From Halichondria panicea (taxonomy: Eukaryota > Porifera > Demospongiae > Suberitida > Halichondriidae), in the NCBI RefSeq assembly GCF_963675165.1, contig NC_087393.1:4975702-5039701 (forward strand): DNA of 64,000 nucleotides, written 5' to 3'. Positions 1 to 10,123 of this stretch are shown in pieces. The notes under the pieces are model-generated. The model was not told the origin of the DNA. It searched no databases and saw nothing but the letters and a program-made list of their open reading frames with translations. The position numbers and the translations under genes are program-made. Position 1 is the first letter of the stretch. Each line of letters begins with the position of its first letter.

Positions 1-3000
1 TTGAGTCTCGGCAAACGAGTGATTGGATTTGATGAGACTAGCGACGACGACAATCGAAGCAAGAAAACAAACTTGTATCTCCCACTTTCGATCCCGGAGA
101 GTTCGTTGACATGGAAACACCGACTGAACCCCGGTGGCACTCAAATGATTGTATTTAGAGCTAGTCAGTACGTCCCTAAAGCCGCCTCTTCTACGAGAAA
201 ATGTACGCGGTGGAGAAATCGTCGGAAAAACTCTGCTCAAAACAAAAAAAGGACCAGTGCTAATAAGGACGATACGACAGCTTCTACAAAAGCTACAAAT
301 GCCTCTTCTTTAACCGATGCTGCTACTTTGTTGAGAAATGGCACTTCTCTCGTGTCTAGTAATGCCAGGTCAGCAAGAGGAGAACTGCAAGCTCAGCAAA
401 CAGATGTAACTATGTGTGAATCTGTAGTACGCTCAGTAAAATCAAACAGGGCAAAAAGGAAGCCAGAGACTCGAGATGCTTGTGTAATGACAGACTTACA
501 GTTTGGGATTGAGTGCATTAATGAACTTACCCCCCTTTACCAATCTAGCATGCAAACCAAATCTCCAAACGACCCAATCAAAGAATCTTCTTCCTCGCAT
601 TTACAAAATGGCAATTCTTGTCACTCTAAACCCTCCTCTCCCCCTCCCAACAGAAGTAGATCAACCTCCCCACACCTCTCAAGACATGATAAGTGTACCT
701 CCCCTCTCGTGTCAAAGCTGGCTCTACAAAATGGCGTCGTCAACGGCTTGTCAATGAAAGGCTATGCCTCTCCAACCGTAGCTGCAATTAGGAAAAACGT
801 GAGACAACGAAAGAGAACGAAACGAAAACCTTATACGAGAACTAAGACAACAAATTCTAAAATCACCGCGCACAAAATTCAATCTACCCCTCCCACTGCA
901 CACCCGCCCACACAAGACGACCTCACCCGCAAAAAACTGTCTCGTAAAATTCCCAACAAACTTGGATCGGGAAAACATGGAATTCGTTCCTTTCTCATCT
1001 CTATCCCTCGCACACACTATATCGAGAAACCCACGACCACCAGCCCTCAGGGCTTTCTTCCGAAAAGCAACGATGAAGGATACAAAAATGTCGTCCGCAG
1101 TCCCGGCTATAGAAGACGAACAGAGATCCAGCTGCTCCTAGACGGAGACAAGCCTAGAGGTCAAAGAGTCCGAGCCGATCAGGTGCCCAAGTTCGTGGCA
1201 GAAGACGTTACAAGTTGGTCGACAAAGTCGTCATGCATGGGCAGTAGCACGCGCAAGATCACACCGGTGGATCATTATTCGTGTCCAATCCTTTCTCCGA
1301 AAAGTAACGCTAGTAGCACATCGCCCAATCACAGGAAGAGATCTCATAGCGAAGACTATTTCAATATTACTTCTCCAAATCAAGATCAACAACCGCCACA
1401 GAAATTCTCTCGTCTTACGAGTCCGTCGGATTCTGTTGCTACTACGTCGAGCACAGCTATAGATAAGCAAGCCAATCTTTTAGCTCCGACTGATCGAGAT
1501 TCAACAGCTGATGAAGATTGTTGTACTGATAATGAATGTACTGCTGATGTTGATGTGTGTATTCAGCCCAATGACGTGTTTTGTGCCGAGCTGGTTTTAT
1601 TTGATTCCCGTGGTGACTGTCTCCTTGGCGATGGTGAGTATGCTGTGATGATGCAGAAGTGCCTGGAGAGTGGAGAGAAGGAAGCGGCAGAGCTCCTGAC
1701 CTTTGAACCTCTCACCTGGAGCTCCGTGTTTAGTGGCAAAGCTCATGTGAGTGTACATTGTATTATCATTGCTTGCACCTTTCGTTAAAATATTGTCATT
1801 TTTTCATTCTCATACTTTTAGGAACAGTTTTTTGCTGTGTCTGAAAGTGTATTACATTGCTAAAAAATTTAGCAATGTCCCAATTTTCTTCAGCGTGATT
1901 CTGCGTCCAACAAGAACAAGAACCTGTTACTCAAGTTCTCTCTGAACTGGACAGACGGTCCCCCACAGCACCTCCTCTGTAGTAACCTGGATACTGCGCT
2001 CGACCTCAAGAAAATCAGGGAATGTAAGACTTCAATGCTGTTGAAACATTTTGGGATGTGTGTGTGTGTGATTCCGTGGTGTAGTTGGTTATCACGTGAG
2101 TCTAACACACTCAAGGTCCCCGGTTCAATCCCGGGTGGAATCACTTTTTAGTCTACCCAAATGCGAGCCATTGCACTTTTCTAGCTGTTTTATTTTAATT
2201 ATGGATCGGTCGTACGTCCCTTATAATGTGATAGCAGTTGATTTCGTGGTGTAGTTGGTTATCACGTGAGTCTAACACACTCAAGGTCCCCGGTTCAATC
2301 CCGGGTGGAATCACCTTTTAGTCTACCCAAATATGAATTGATGTTGCATTTTTCTAGCTGTTTAATATTAATTATGGATCGGTCGACGTCACTTATAACA
2401 TGATAGCAGTTGATTCCGTGGTGTAGTTGGTTATCACATGAGTCTAACACACTCAAGGTCCCCGGTTCAATCCCGGGTGGAATCACATTTTAGTCTACCC
2501 AAATATGAATGGCCGTTGCATTTTTCTAGCTGTTTAATATTAATTATGGATTGGTCGACGTCCCTTATAACATGATAGCAGTTGATTCCGTGGTGTACAT
2601 GTAGTTGGTTATCACGTGAGTCTAACACACTCAAGGTCTCCGGTTCAATCCCTGGTGGAAGCACCTTTTAGTCTACCCAAATGCCATTGGCTGTTATTAT
2701 GGATCGGTCGTACGTCACTTATAACATGATAGCAGTTGATTCTGTGGTGTAGTTGGTTATCACATGAGTCTAACACACTCAAGGTCCCCGGTTCAATCCC
2801 GGGTGGAATCACCTTTTAGTCTACCCAAATATGAATTGATGTTGCATTTTTCTAGCTGTTTAATATTAATTATGGATCGGTCGACGTCACTTATAACATG
2901 ATAGCAGTTGATTCCGTGGTGTAGTTGGTTATCACATGAGTCTAACACACTCAAGGTCCCCGGTTCAATCCCGGGTGGAATCACCTTTTAGTCTACCCCA

Positions 3001-6000
3001 AATATGAATGGCCGTTGCATTTTTCTAGCTGTTTAATATTAATTATGGATTGGTCGACGTCCCTTATAACATGATAGCAGTTGATTCCGTGGTGTAGTTG
3101 GTTATCACGTGAGTCTAACACACTCAAGGTCTCCGGTTCAATCCCTGGTGGAAGCACCTTTTAGTCTACCCAAATGCCATTGGCTGTTATTATGGATCGG
3201 TCGTACGTCACTTATAACATGATAGCAGTTGATTCTGTGGTGTAGTTGGTTATCACATGAGTCTAACACACTCAAGGTTCCCAGTTCAATCCCGGGTGGA
3301 ATCACTTTTTAGTCTACCCAAATGCCATTGGCTGTTATTATGGATCGGTCGTACGTCACTTATAACATGATAGCAGTTGATTCTGTGGTGTGGTGTAGTT
3401 GGTTATCACATGAGTCTAACACACTCAAGGTCCCCGGTTCAATCCCTGGTGGAACCACTTTTTGGAGAACCTAATTAACTATATAATACCTTTTTACCTC
3501 TAGCGTACTACTTATCACTATCTCCATCTCCGAGACCACTCTCCCCCGTCCCTCCCATAATCGAGCACCTAAACTCGGACTCACAAGATTCGAGCATGCT
3601 CACTGCAACAGAAAATGGCGTCCCAGTGACTGCTCTCTTCCCGGCTGAGACCACAGACTCGCAAACTCTCATGGAGGTGGACACACTCTCGTCTCTAAGC
3701 CAGCCCCCCTCACTGGAGAAAGAGAAGATACTGTTCAACTTTCTCTATGGCAGCAACAGCTTACAGCAGACTGAGTGCAAAGAAGACCTGCATTGTCCGT
3801 GGTGCTTCATTCCCTGTGTCAAGTTCTACACTTTGCTCAAGCATATGTCACTGTGTCATCCCCGCTTCCAGTTTACCTACTCTGTGAGTGTTTGTGTGTC
3901 TGCGTATGTGTAGTGTGTGTGTGTGTGTAGTGTGTGTGTGTGTAGTGTGTGTTTTTGTGTCTGTCCGTACGTATGTGTGCTGTGTGCATGTGTATGTGTT
4001 GCCATGGTGTTTGTCTATGTGTATGTGTTGCCATGGTGTTTGTCTATGTGTATGTGTCCCTACATTGAGCATGTGGGTGTAGTCGTGACTGGTTCTGCTC
4101 TGTCATTCAACAATGCTACATGTATGATGACATGCACTGTGTTACAGCATATCAATCCTCTGCATTTTTAAAGTACTAGAGTCGGCTGTTTAAATATAAC
4201 TTTTCCCCCACCTATAGCCCACGGTATTTTCTCAATAGGCCTCAACAAGTTTTATCCTACCATTTAAAAGAGTTCACATCAAGTTTTCAGAATAATTATC
4301 ATAATAAAAGTGTTGACATTGGAACATCAGAACTCCCGTTATGGTTGCTCAAAGGTTCCCTTGTAGCAAGACACTCAGCGCACACTCCTAATGACCTAGC
4401 TTTGTATCTCCCATACACAGCTGAGTCAACAGAAGGCCAAGGTGATTGATGTCCATGTGAATAAACTGTACGACACGAGTAGCTCAATAGAGCGTGACCC
4501 GGGTGAAAAGGACAATCTGAGTCTTGTGAAGATGAAACAGCGGCCAGCCAAGAGCTTCTCTTGCACCTGCGTCCTTGTTGACAGGTGTGTTAGTACTCAG
4601 TGGTCTGTTTGTCGGTAAATAATCATTACATATCGTTGTCATGGTTTCTGTGTCCCTCCTTTTATCCTATATAGTCTGCCAGAGCCAGTAATTATACTGA
4701 ACCTTTAAGCTTTGTAAGAATCTCATCTAGTACGTACTGTACGCTGCAGTGCAGTAGATGCGTTTTTGCAGTAGATGTACTCTTGCTATTGAAAAGCCAC
4801 ATGCTAATAATTATAATTATGCTTCTTTACAGTATGCTAGAATAATTATTAGCAGCTGCTATTACATAATCACCCTCTCTTGTACGCTCACAGAGGAGTG
4901 GATATTGAAGAGGACGTGTCAGAGTTTATGAATGATGGCTCCTGGAGAAGAGGCTACAACACGAACAGGTGAGAAACGCTCTACTGTGTGTGTGATTGTG
5001 CAGCCTCTGTAGCTCAGCGGTTAGAGCACTGGTCTTGTAAACCAGGGGTCGAGAGTTCAAATCTCTCCGGAGGCTTTCTTTTTGCTTAGTACGCTGGTCT
5101 GTTTGTCCATAGATAGAGTAGAGAGGGATTGGAAATGGAAGTGATTCACGTGATGTTTTACAATGAAGTCTATGTAGTGGCTCTGGGACCATCCGTGTAT
5201 CTCCTCATAACTCCCGCAAAAGCTCGGGAAACTTATTGTGTCCAAAGCATACATCTCAGAGCTACCCCCATTACTGAATCACATGCCCCCTGATAGTAGG
5301 TATCAATTGGAAACGAAGAAAATATAATCTCGATTGTTGTGAAGTAGCTAGAAGCACTGAGCGCTTTTCATGCTTGTGTTCCTATAGAACCTATGATATA
5401 ACTAAGGCTGTGTAACTAAATAGTGTCCTGTGTCCCAAATGACCTCGAGTATGAGATGAAAGTTGATGTTTAGCAGCAGAACTGCTTGTGGACTTCTTAC
5501 AGAGAGCAAAACAATTCTCATGAATTTAGCCCTCGTGTTAAAAAGTAAGCCTCGATTAAACCGCGGAGATACACGGATGGTACTTCGAGGGTACTTCCGT
5601 TTCTAATCCCTCTCTACTCTATCTATGGTTTGTCTAAGTCAGCTTACAATAATTCTCATTTTGGTTGTGTATAAAGCCTCTGTAGCTCAGGGGTTAGAGC
5701 ACTGGTCTTGTAAACCAGGGGTCGGGAGTTCAAATCTTTCTAGAGGCTTTCTTTTTGCTATAGTACGCTGGTCTGTTTGTCTAAGTTAATATTCCCAGCT
5801 TACAATAATTCTCATTTTGGTTGTGTGTGTAGCCTCTGTAGCTCAGGGGTTAGAGCACTGGTCTTGTAAACCAGGGGTCGGGAGTTCAAATCTCTCCGGA
5901 GGCTTTCTTTTTGCTATAGTACGCTGGTCTGTTTGTCTAAGTTAATATTCCCAGCTTACAATAATTCTCATTTTGGTTGTGTGTGTAGCCTCTGTAGCTC

Positions 6001-7296
6001 AGGGGTTAGAGCACTGGTCTTGTAAACCAGGGGTCGGGAGTTCAAATCTCTCCGGAGGCTTTCTTTTTGCTATAGTACGCTGGTCTGTTTGTCTAAGTTA
6101 ATATTCCCAGCTTACAATAATTCTCATTTTGGTTGTGTGTGTAGCCTCTGTAGCTCAGCGGTTAGAGCACTGGTCTCGTAAACCAGGGGTCGAGAGTTCA
6201 AATCTTTCTAGAGGCTTTCTTTTTGCCACTGACACCAACTTTTGAAGTTTCTTTTTACATGTGCATGTATGTCAGGACCATTTTGAACCAAAGCCTTACT
6301 CGTTGCCTTCCATGTGAAGCCTCTGTAGCTCAGTGGTTAGAGCACTGGTCTTGTAAACCAGGGGCCGAGAGTTCAAATCTCTCCAGGGGCTTATTTTTTT
6401 AACACGTACCTTATTTATACTAATGACGTAATTACCTCCCTTGATCCTTGATTCCCTCTTCCACAGGATGTACTACCATTTAAACTCAAGCCTGCCCATG
6501 CTTGAGGAAGAGATAAAAGTGGACAGCGAGGGGGAAGAGAGCAATCTTGAGTGGCAGAAGATCTGCTGTCAGAAGGTGAGGGATTCAACACTTCATTTTA
6601 GCCTCGATCCATCTCTATGATGATCTGAGTTATTTTTGAGACTTCTGCTAGCTGTTATTATAATTATTTCCCGTGCAGATGCTCGATGACTTCACTGACG
6701 TGAACAAAGGAGAGAAGAGGCTCATGAAGCTGTGGAACCTCTTCGTCATGGAGAACAAGTGAGTGCATGCCAGCTGTGTTTGTATGTGTAGCTATTGTCA
6801 AAAGCTTGAAGGCTAATTATGCTTAGTCGTTGAATTAACAGGTTAGAAAGTAGCTATTAGTATTGTTGAAGGCCGTGTATGTGCTCCTGAAGATGTACTA
6901 TATCTCAGTCACTAAGTCAGTATTAAAATGTATTGCAAGATTACCTATACTTGCAAGACTAATACTCTTGATTCTAAAAAAAGTCTCTTTGATACATTTT
7001 TACTCTTGTGCCAACTGAATATACAGAAGCTTTTCAAATTTACCCACTGACTTTTTAGTGCAGCATTGCTATGGTAATACACTGTCACCCATTTCCTTGT
7101 GTTCCTATACAGGCTCATTGCAGAGAAGCAGATACCTGCAGCATGTCTACTGTTTGTCAGCAAGTACAAAGAGAACCTTTTGGAGGAGAAAATCGACAGG
7201 AACTTTCTCTCACACCTCATCAGTCAGTACGATTTTGGTTTGATACCATCCTCGACTATTGAACAGTGCATGTCAGCTCTATATGAAAACTCTTAG
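1..7296 (+). CDS. SUZ12: Polycomb protein SUZ12, 5'-truncated by window edge
   Basis: PRC2 core subunit needed for H3K27 methylation in the nucleus. Model exons: 1-1746, 1822-1848, 1894-2023, 3504-3883, 4421-4584, 4894-4968, 6467-6575, 6679-6758, 7113-7296; phases agree throughout and give 964 residues from the window edge, stop TAG at 7294. Seen: a long basic, low-complexity N-terminal part; a block with LLGDGEYAV (about 1630-1660) that matches the human segment LLDGEYEV; an LKFSLNW strand; a C2H2 finger HCPWC...LLKHMSLCH (3790-3860); and a C-terminal VEFS box (KVDSEGEE, FTDVNKGEK, LMKLWN, CLLFV, NFLSHL). The 27-nt exon 1822-1848 is tentative. The basic, disordered region is much longer than in human SUZ12. 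Introns 3 and 6 carry tRNA arrays. The true start lies upstream of the window. Confidence 0.93.
2070..2143 (+). tRNA. tRNA-Val(AAC), unit 1
   Basis: Cloverleaf: acceptor GATTCCG/TGGAATC, anticodon stem TGAGT/ACTCA with loop CTAACAC (anticodon AAC), T stem CCCGG/CCGGG with loop TTCAATC, discriminator A. T5 terminator at 2145. No intron. Looks intact. Confidence 0.93.
2240..2313 (+). tRNA. tRNA-Val(AAC), unit 2
   Basis: Same body as unit 1; acceptor GATTTCG keeps pairing through a T-G wobble. T4 terminator at 2316. Looks intact. Confidence 0.9.
2412..2485 (+). tRNA. tRNA-Val(AAC), unit 3
   Basis: Intact acceptor, anticodon (AAC) and T arms; a G-to-A change between D arm and anticodon stem (ATCACATGAG) relative to unit 1. 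T4 at 2488. Confidence 0.9.
2584..2663 (+). pseudogene. tRNA-Val(AAC), unit 4, probable pseudo-tRNA
   Basis: Has a 6-nt insertion (CATGTA) in the D arm, a T-stem mismatch (TCCGG/CCTGG) and an acceptor mismatch (3' strand TGGAAGC). The anticodon loop is intact. Probably not a functional tRNA. Confidence 0.75.
2738..2811 (+). tRNA. tRNA-Val(AAC), unit 5
   Basis: Acceptor GATTCTG/TGGAATC pairs with wobbles; anticodon and T arms intact; T4 follows at 2814. Confidence 0.88.
2910..2983 (+). tRNA. tRNA-Val(AAC), unit 6
   Basis: Identical in design to unit 3, of which it is the 498-bp duplicate. All stems pair; T4 terminator at 2986. Confidence 0.9.
3083..3156 (+). tRNA. tRNA-Val(AAC), unit 7, degenerate stems
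   Basis: Lacks the D-arm insertion of its duplicate (unit 4) but shares the T-stem and acceptor mismatches (CCTGG, TGGAAGC). Function doubtful. Confidence 0.65.
3231..3304 (+). tRNA. tRNA-Val(AAC), unit 8, one T-stem mismatch
   Basis: Acceptor pairs with wobbles; T stem CCCAG/CCGGG has one A-C mismatch, which also alters the B box (CAGTTCAATCC). T5 follows at 3306. Confidence 0.7.
3379..3457 (+). pseudogene. tRNA-Val(AAC), unit 9, probable pseudo-tRNA
   Basis: A 5-nt TGGTG duplication expands the acceptor/D-arm junction, and the acceptor 3' strand TGGAACC and T stem CCTGG carry mismatches. Last unit before the next SUZ12 exon at 3504. Confidence 0.7.
5003..5075 (+). tRNA. tRNA-Thr(TGT), copy 1
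   Basis: Acceptor GCCTCTG/CGGAGGC, anticodon stem CTGGT/ACCAG with loop CTTGTAA (anticodon TGT), T stem GAGAG/CTCTC, discriminator T. T5 at 5079. It starts only 34 bp after a SUZ12 donor site (4969). Confidence 0.93.
5108..5627. mobile_element. 520-bp MITE inserted in a tRNA-Thr spacer
   Basis: Terminal inverted repeats CATAGATAGAGTAGAGAGGG... (5108-5142) and its complement (5593-5627); inner inverted segments near 5190 and 5566 also pair. Flanked by a 7-bp direct repeat GTTTGTC (5101-5107, 5628-5634). The intact spacers at 5775, 5931 and 6087 have a single GTTTGTC, so they act as paralogous empty sites. Contains no convincing gene. Confidence 0.88.
5676..5748 (+). tRNA. tRNA-Thr(TGT), copy 2
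   Basis: Anticodon loop CTTGTAA. The T stem GGGAG/CTTTC pairs with two G-T wobbles and the acceptor 3' strand is TAGAGGC. Followed by TTTCTTTTTG. Confidence 0.87.
5832..5904 (+). tRNA. tRNA-Thr(TGT), copy 3
   Basis: Intact cloverleaf with loop CTTGTAA; exactly 156 bp downstream of copy 2 in a tandem unit. Confidence 0.92.
5988..6060 (+). tRNA. tRNA-Thr(TGT), copy 4
   Basis: Sequence identical to copy 3, again at a 156-bp offset, with identical spacer. Confidence 0.92.
6144..6216 (+). tRNA. tRNA-Thr(CGT), copy 5
   Basis: Anticodon loop is CTCGTAA, giving anticodon CGT: a single T-to-C change from its tandem neighbours. Stems pair (T stem GAGAG/CTTTC, acceptor TAGAGGC). Confidence 0.9.
6319..6391 (+). 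tRNA. tRNA-Thr(TGT), copy 6
   Basis: Loop CTTGTAA; acceptor GCCTCTG/CAGGGGC; T stem GAGAG/CTCTC. Upstream spacer differs from the 156-bp units. T7 run at 6394. Confidence 0.91.
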
Positions 7297-7511
7297 CATT
7301 GATATCAGAGTCACTTTGCAAAGTAATTAATTATAATTATTATACACTTCTGTTTATGTCAGGTATTATGTCAGCTTGTACGTCAATGTATTAGCTGTGA
7401 TCTTAAGAAATCTCTCTGTTACCACCACTCTCCAATATATATCACAAATAACTTATTTCTGTTAATTAATAGAATGTTGTATTTAATTATTATTATTGTA
7501 TAATCTGCAAC

Positions 7512-7795
7512 TGAAACCTTTCATGCATCTTTGGTGCAACCAGTCGGAAATGACCGGATGTAAATTGTTACGTCGATTAACAGTGTGAGAATCATTCCAT
7601 TGGCCAGCCTCCAGTAAGTACCACGCCTCCAACTCATAGTTATTGTCGTAGTGTGCCCTGAGGGCCTTAACAGCGAGCACCCACTCTCGGGCCACACGTA
7701 ACTGCTCAATCACAAACACCTCTTGTTTAGAAAGCTCTTCAATTGACATGGAATGGAACATACATACAGTATGAAGGAATGCCCACTGATTAATT
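7512..7795 (-). pseudogene. NUP96 (NUP98 C-terminal half) fragment
   Basis: The minus-strand frame contains FVIEQLRVAREW, VKALRAHYD and LLEAGQWNDSH, which I recognise as the nucleoporin NUP96 motif series (FLTGKLCVPAEW, AKAVRARR, LFKAGHWNRCH), ending in MKGF (human LKGF). The segment upstream in the family (EWAVFVLLHI...) is shortened and no other exon of this roughly 900-residue protein is visible. It lies 100-380 bp beyond the stop of the JmjC gene on the same strand. Probably a relic or captured fragment; a very divergent short gene is possible. Confidence 0.6.
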
Positions 7796-7891
7796 GTGCA
7801 TACTTCGTAATAATATGTGAATTGCATGTTCTTCAGATGTGAATAAACAGGTTAACACATTAAGAAAACACGGACATGGAGAATTGATGAT

Positions 7892-8061
7892 TTATACGGA
7901 GTCAAAGTTATGAAGAAAGTTTTTATAGAACATGTTGTAGTTGAGTCTGCAGGTTTGACACGGGAACTCTTTAGTTAGCAGAGGCTCATACCTGTGTGTG
8001 TGAGTGTGTGTGTGAGTGTGGGTGTGAGTGTGGGTGTGTGTGTGAGTGTGTGTGTGTGCAT

Positions 8062-8099
<38 letters not shown>

Positions 8100-8101
8100 A
8101 T

Positions 8102-8152
<51 letters not shown>

Positions 8153-9884
8153 CAGGTGGAACAATAATAGTGTAACTGTACGTGTGTACTGAGAGAGAGA
8201 GACTGCAATAGCAGATATATGTATGTATGCACACAAGACTCTAGTCTGACATTATGGGCATTTAATATCAACAATAGCAGCTCTATATGTGTACCTACGA
8301 TCATCTTACACACTATCGTATATACCAGAAATTAATGGCCAGGTTTCTTCTCTCCACTGGGTCGGGATGGGACTGAACTTCGTGCCACCAGAAGGCAGGC
8401 ATGAACAGTACATCTCCAGGCTTGAGCACGCAGTGAACACGACGTGCTGTGGCAAAGTTTGGAAATATCTCAAAGTCAGGCCGCAGAATGTCAACAGGGG
8501 ACATGACCATTGACGTGCTTTCCAGTAGGGAGTTGCGGGAGAAGGTGCTCCTCGAGGGGTCAAAGGTTAAGATGGCTTCAGGGATGTGAGCTTCGTAGAG
8601 ATTCTCGTTGTGATGGGGATCAAATAGTGTAAGATGCTTCTCCCCTGACAACTGTAATGGAGGGGGTAAATTGTAACAGTTAACGAGAGTGCTAGATTTT
8701 GGGTAGAACAATCACATACAATTTATAACAGTATAATTACATGTATATAGTAGACATACCATACAGAGAAAGTTGTCGTAGGGGTCAAAGTGCAGCTTCC
8801 CCAGTGTGTTCCCATCGCTCAGCCACATGTTTAAATGTCGTCTCTCCAACTCTCCCTCGAGAAATGGCAGCTCGTGAACATCTTCTTCCAACTCTTGCAT
8901 GTGGTACGGAATAGAAGAATACTCTAAATACGCCGAATATGAGACATTTCCGGACGATATTAAGTCTAAGAAATCAGAAAAGAGCATTTCGCTAGTAGCC
9001 GGTCGAACAACTACAAGATCAGGGAACTTTAACTGCGACTTCACATTAGGTGGGATGTGCTGCTCGTGATGATCTCGCCAAAGATAAGCACTCTCAACTC
9101 CCTCAAAAACACCGTCATCCGTTAGTTTTATGTGGATATGTTTTGGGCCAAACGTTTGTCGAAGATACTCTCGAGTCCATTTTCTAATTGGAATCGAATC
9201 TTTATATGCATTCTTGATTACGACTGGTCTTGAACGAAATAAATACTCAGTGAAAAACTCCATTTTCGAGGGCATTCTGTTCAGCTCCACACAGTTTTCA
9301 ATAGGTTGGTCAGGGGTGTATAAATTCTCCATAATGTGTCTGTGAAACAGGCCTCCATGGGTTAAATGTCCGTGTGGTGTTCGAAAAGTGTGACATTTCT
9401 CGTTTACATACTGTACTAGTACCTCAACATTTAATTGGCCTGCGTATGAGTGGGCGTAAAATTTTGTCTTCGGTGGAGACAATAAACATGTTCTGTCTTT
9501 AAGTTCCCTCTCATAAAAAGCAATATAAACTTCGTCATCTTTTAACGAACTCCTCCATATAATTTGATCGGTAAGACTAGATCTACTGCGATTTGCTTCC
9601 TCGGAAAATTGTCCAATGAAAATAGTTTGTTCGTCTTGAAAAACATGACTCAGTTCGAGCAACAGGGACTCCAGATCGACATACGTGGGATATGGTGGAA
9701 CTCCCAATAGTGCACACTTCTGTGTTAGTAGCTCAGGGAGGTCGGACAGGCGAATGGTTTGTAATAGTGCGGCTTGTGCTGCATTGGACTCATGATGGTT
9801 CTTGCTCACATTTCCAGAATGGCTTGCACTTCCAGTATATGCAGCTAGCAGACTAATACAGAGCAATGTAATTCTACTTTGCAT
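7892..9884 (-). CDS. JmjC/cupin-8 2-oxoglutarate oxygenase, secretory pathway
   Basis: 516 residues in three exons (9884-8760, 8651-8326, 7991-7892); phases fit. Residues about 1-20 are a signal peptide (ITLLCISLLAAYTGSA). The C-terminal half is a JmjC fold. The facial triad is H365 and D367 (KLHFD) plus H465 (FWWHEV). K380 (SGEKH) is the likely 2-oxoglutarate ligand, and KPGDVLFMPAFWW is the usual beta-strand before the distal His. The last exon gives NFWYEPLL followed by FPCQTC, a cysteine pair in the tail. Closest named family by eye is JMJD7-like cupin-8, but JMJD7 is cytosolic and lacks the signal peptide. Substrate unknown. The last intron is a GT microsatellite. Head-to-head with the SPSB3-like gene. 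Confidence 0.85.
7992..8151. repeat. (GT)n microsatellite
   Basis: GT/GA-interrupted dinucleotide tract filling the last intron of the JmjC gene. The His-Thr ORFs across it are artefacts. Confidence 0.95.
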
Positions 9885-10123
9885 GGCTGAAAATAGAGGT
9901 AGAGTTAGCTACTGACATGTACTGAGCATGAGCTAGCTAGCTAGCTCTATACTATTAAAAGCAGAGATACTATACTAAAGACTGGGTATACTTGGTAAAG
10001 GTCATTAGCTAAGGAAGCTAGCTATAGAAAGGGTCGTGATATCCACTTCTTTAATATCATCACTCTTGTAAACAATAGTTCTAGCCAGTGGGAAACTTCT
10101 CTCTCTCTCTCTCTCTCAAGGTC
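9885..10123. promoter_or_regulatory. Head-to-head promoter interval, JmjC / SPSB3-like
   Basis: 239 bp between the two divergent start codons. Contains TAGC repeats and a CT-rich tract (10097-10117) just before the SPSB3 ATG. No TATA box recognised. Inferred from gene orientation only. Confidence 0.45.

Larger units (their letters stand above)
2070..3457 (+). repeat. Tandem tRNA-Val array, 9 units of 148-173 bp, in a SUZ12 intron
   Basis: Nine direct repeats, each made of a tRNA-Val(AAC) body, a T-run and a spacer (AGTCTACCCAAAT... to GATAGCAGTTGATT). Spacer variants show higher-order structure: units 2-4 (2240, 2412, 2584) recur as units 5-7 (2738, 2910, 3083) with a 498-499 bp offset, so a three-unit block was duplicated. 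Units 4, 7, 8 and 9 carry stem or D-arm damage. Confidence 0.95.
5676..6231 (+). repeat. 156-bp tandem repeat carrying tRNA-Thr copies 2-5
   Basis: Starts at 5676, 5832, 5988 and 6144 are exactly 156 bp apart. The spacer reads CTATAGTACGCTGGTCTGTTTGTC... to GTGTGTGTAG. Recent tandem amplification. Confidence 0.92.

Noticed and set aside
1890-2984. Minus-strand ORFs with a repeated MIPPGIEPGTLSVLDS motif
   Set aside because: These are the reverse complement of the tRNA-Val bodies read in frame, not proteins.
4926-5192. Minus-strand ORF with RRDLNSRPLVYKTSALTAELQ
   Set aside because: Reverse complement of a tRNA-Thr gene plus MITE end.
2070-6391. Regularly spaced direct repeats resembling a CRISPR array
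   Set aside because: Repeat bodies fold as tRNAs, spacers are repeated rather than unique, and the host is eukaryotic.
8289-8563. Overlapping plus and minus ORFs at the end of the JmjC gene
   Set aside because: Shadow frames of the real minus-strand exon 8651-8326.
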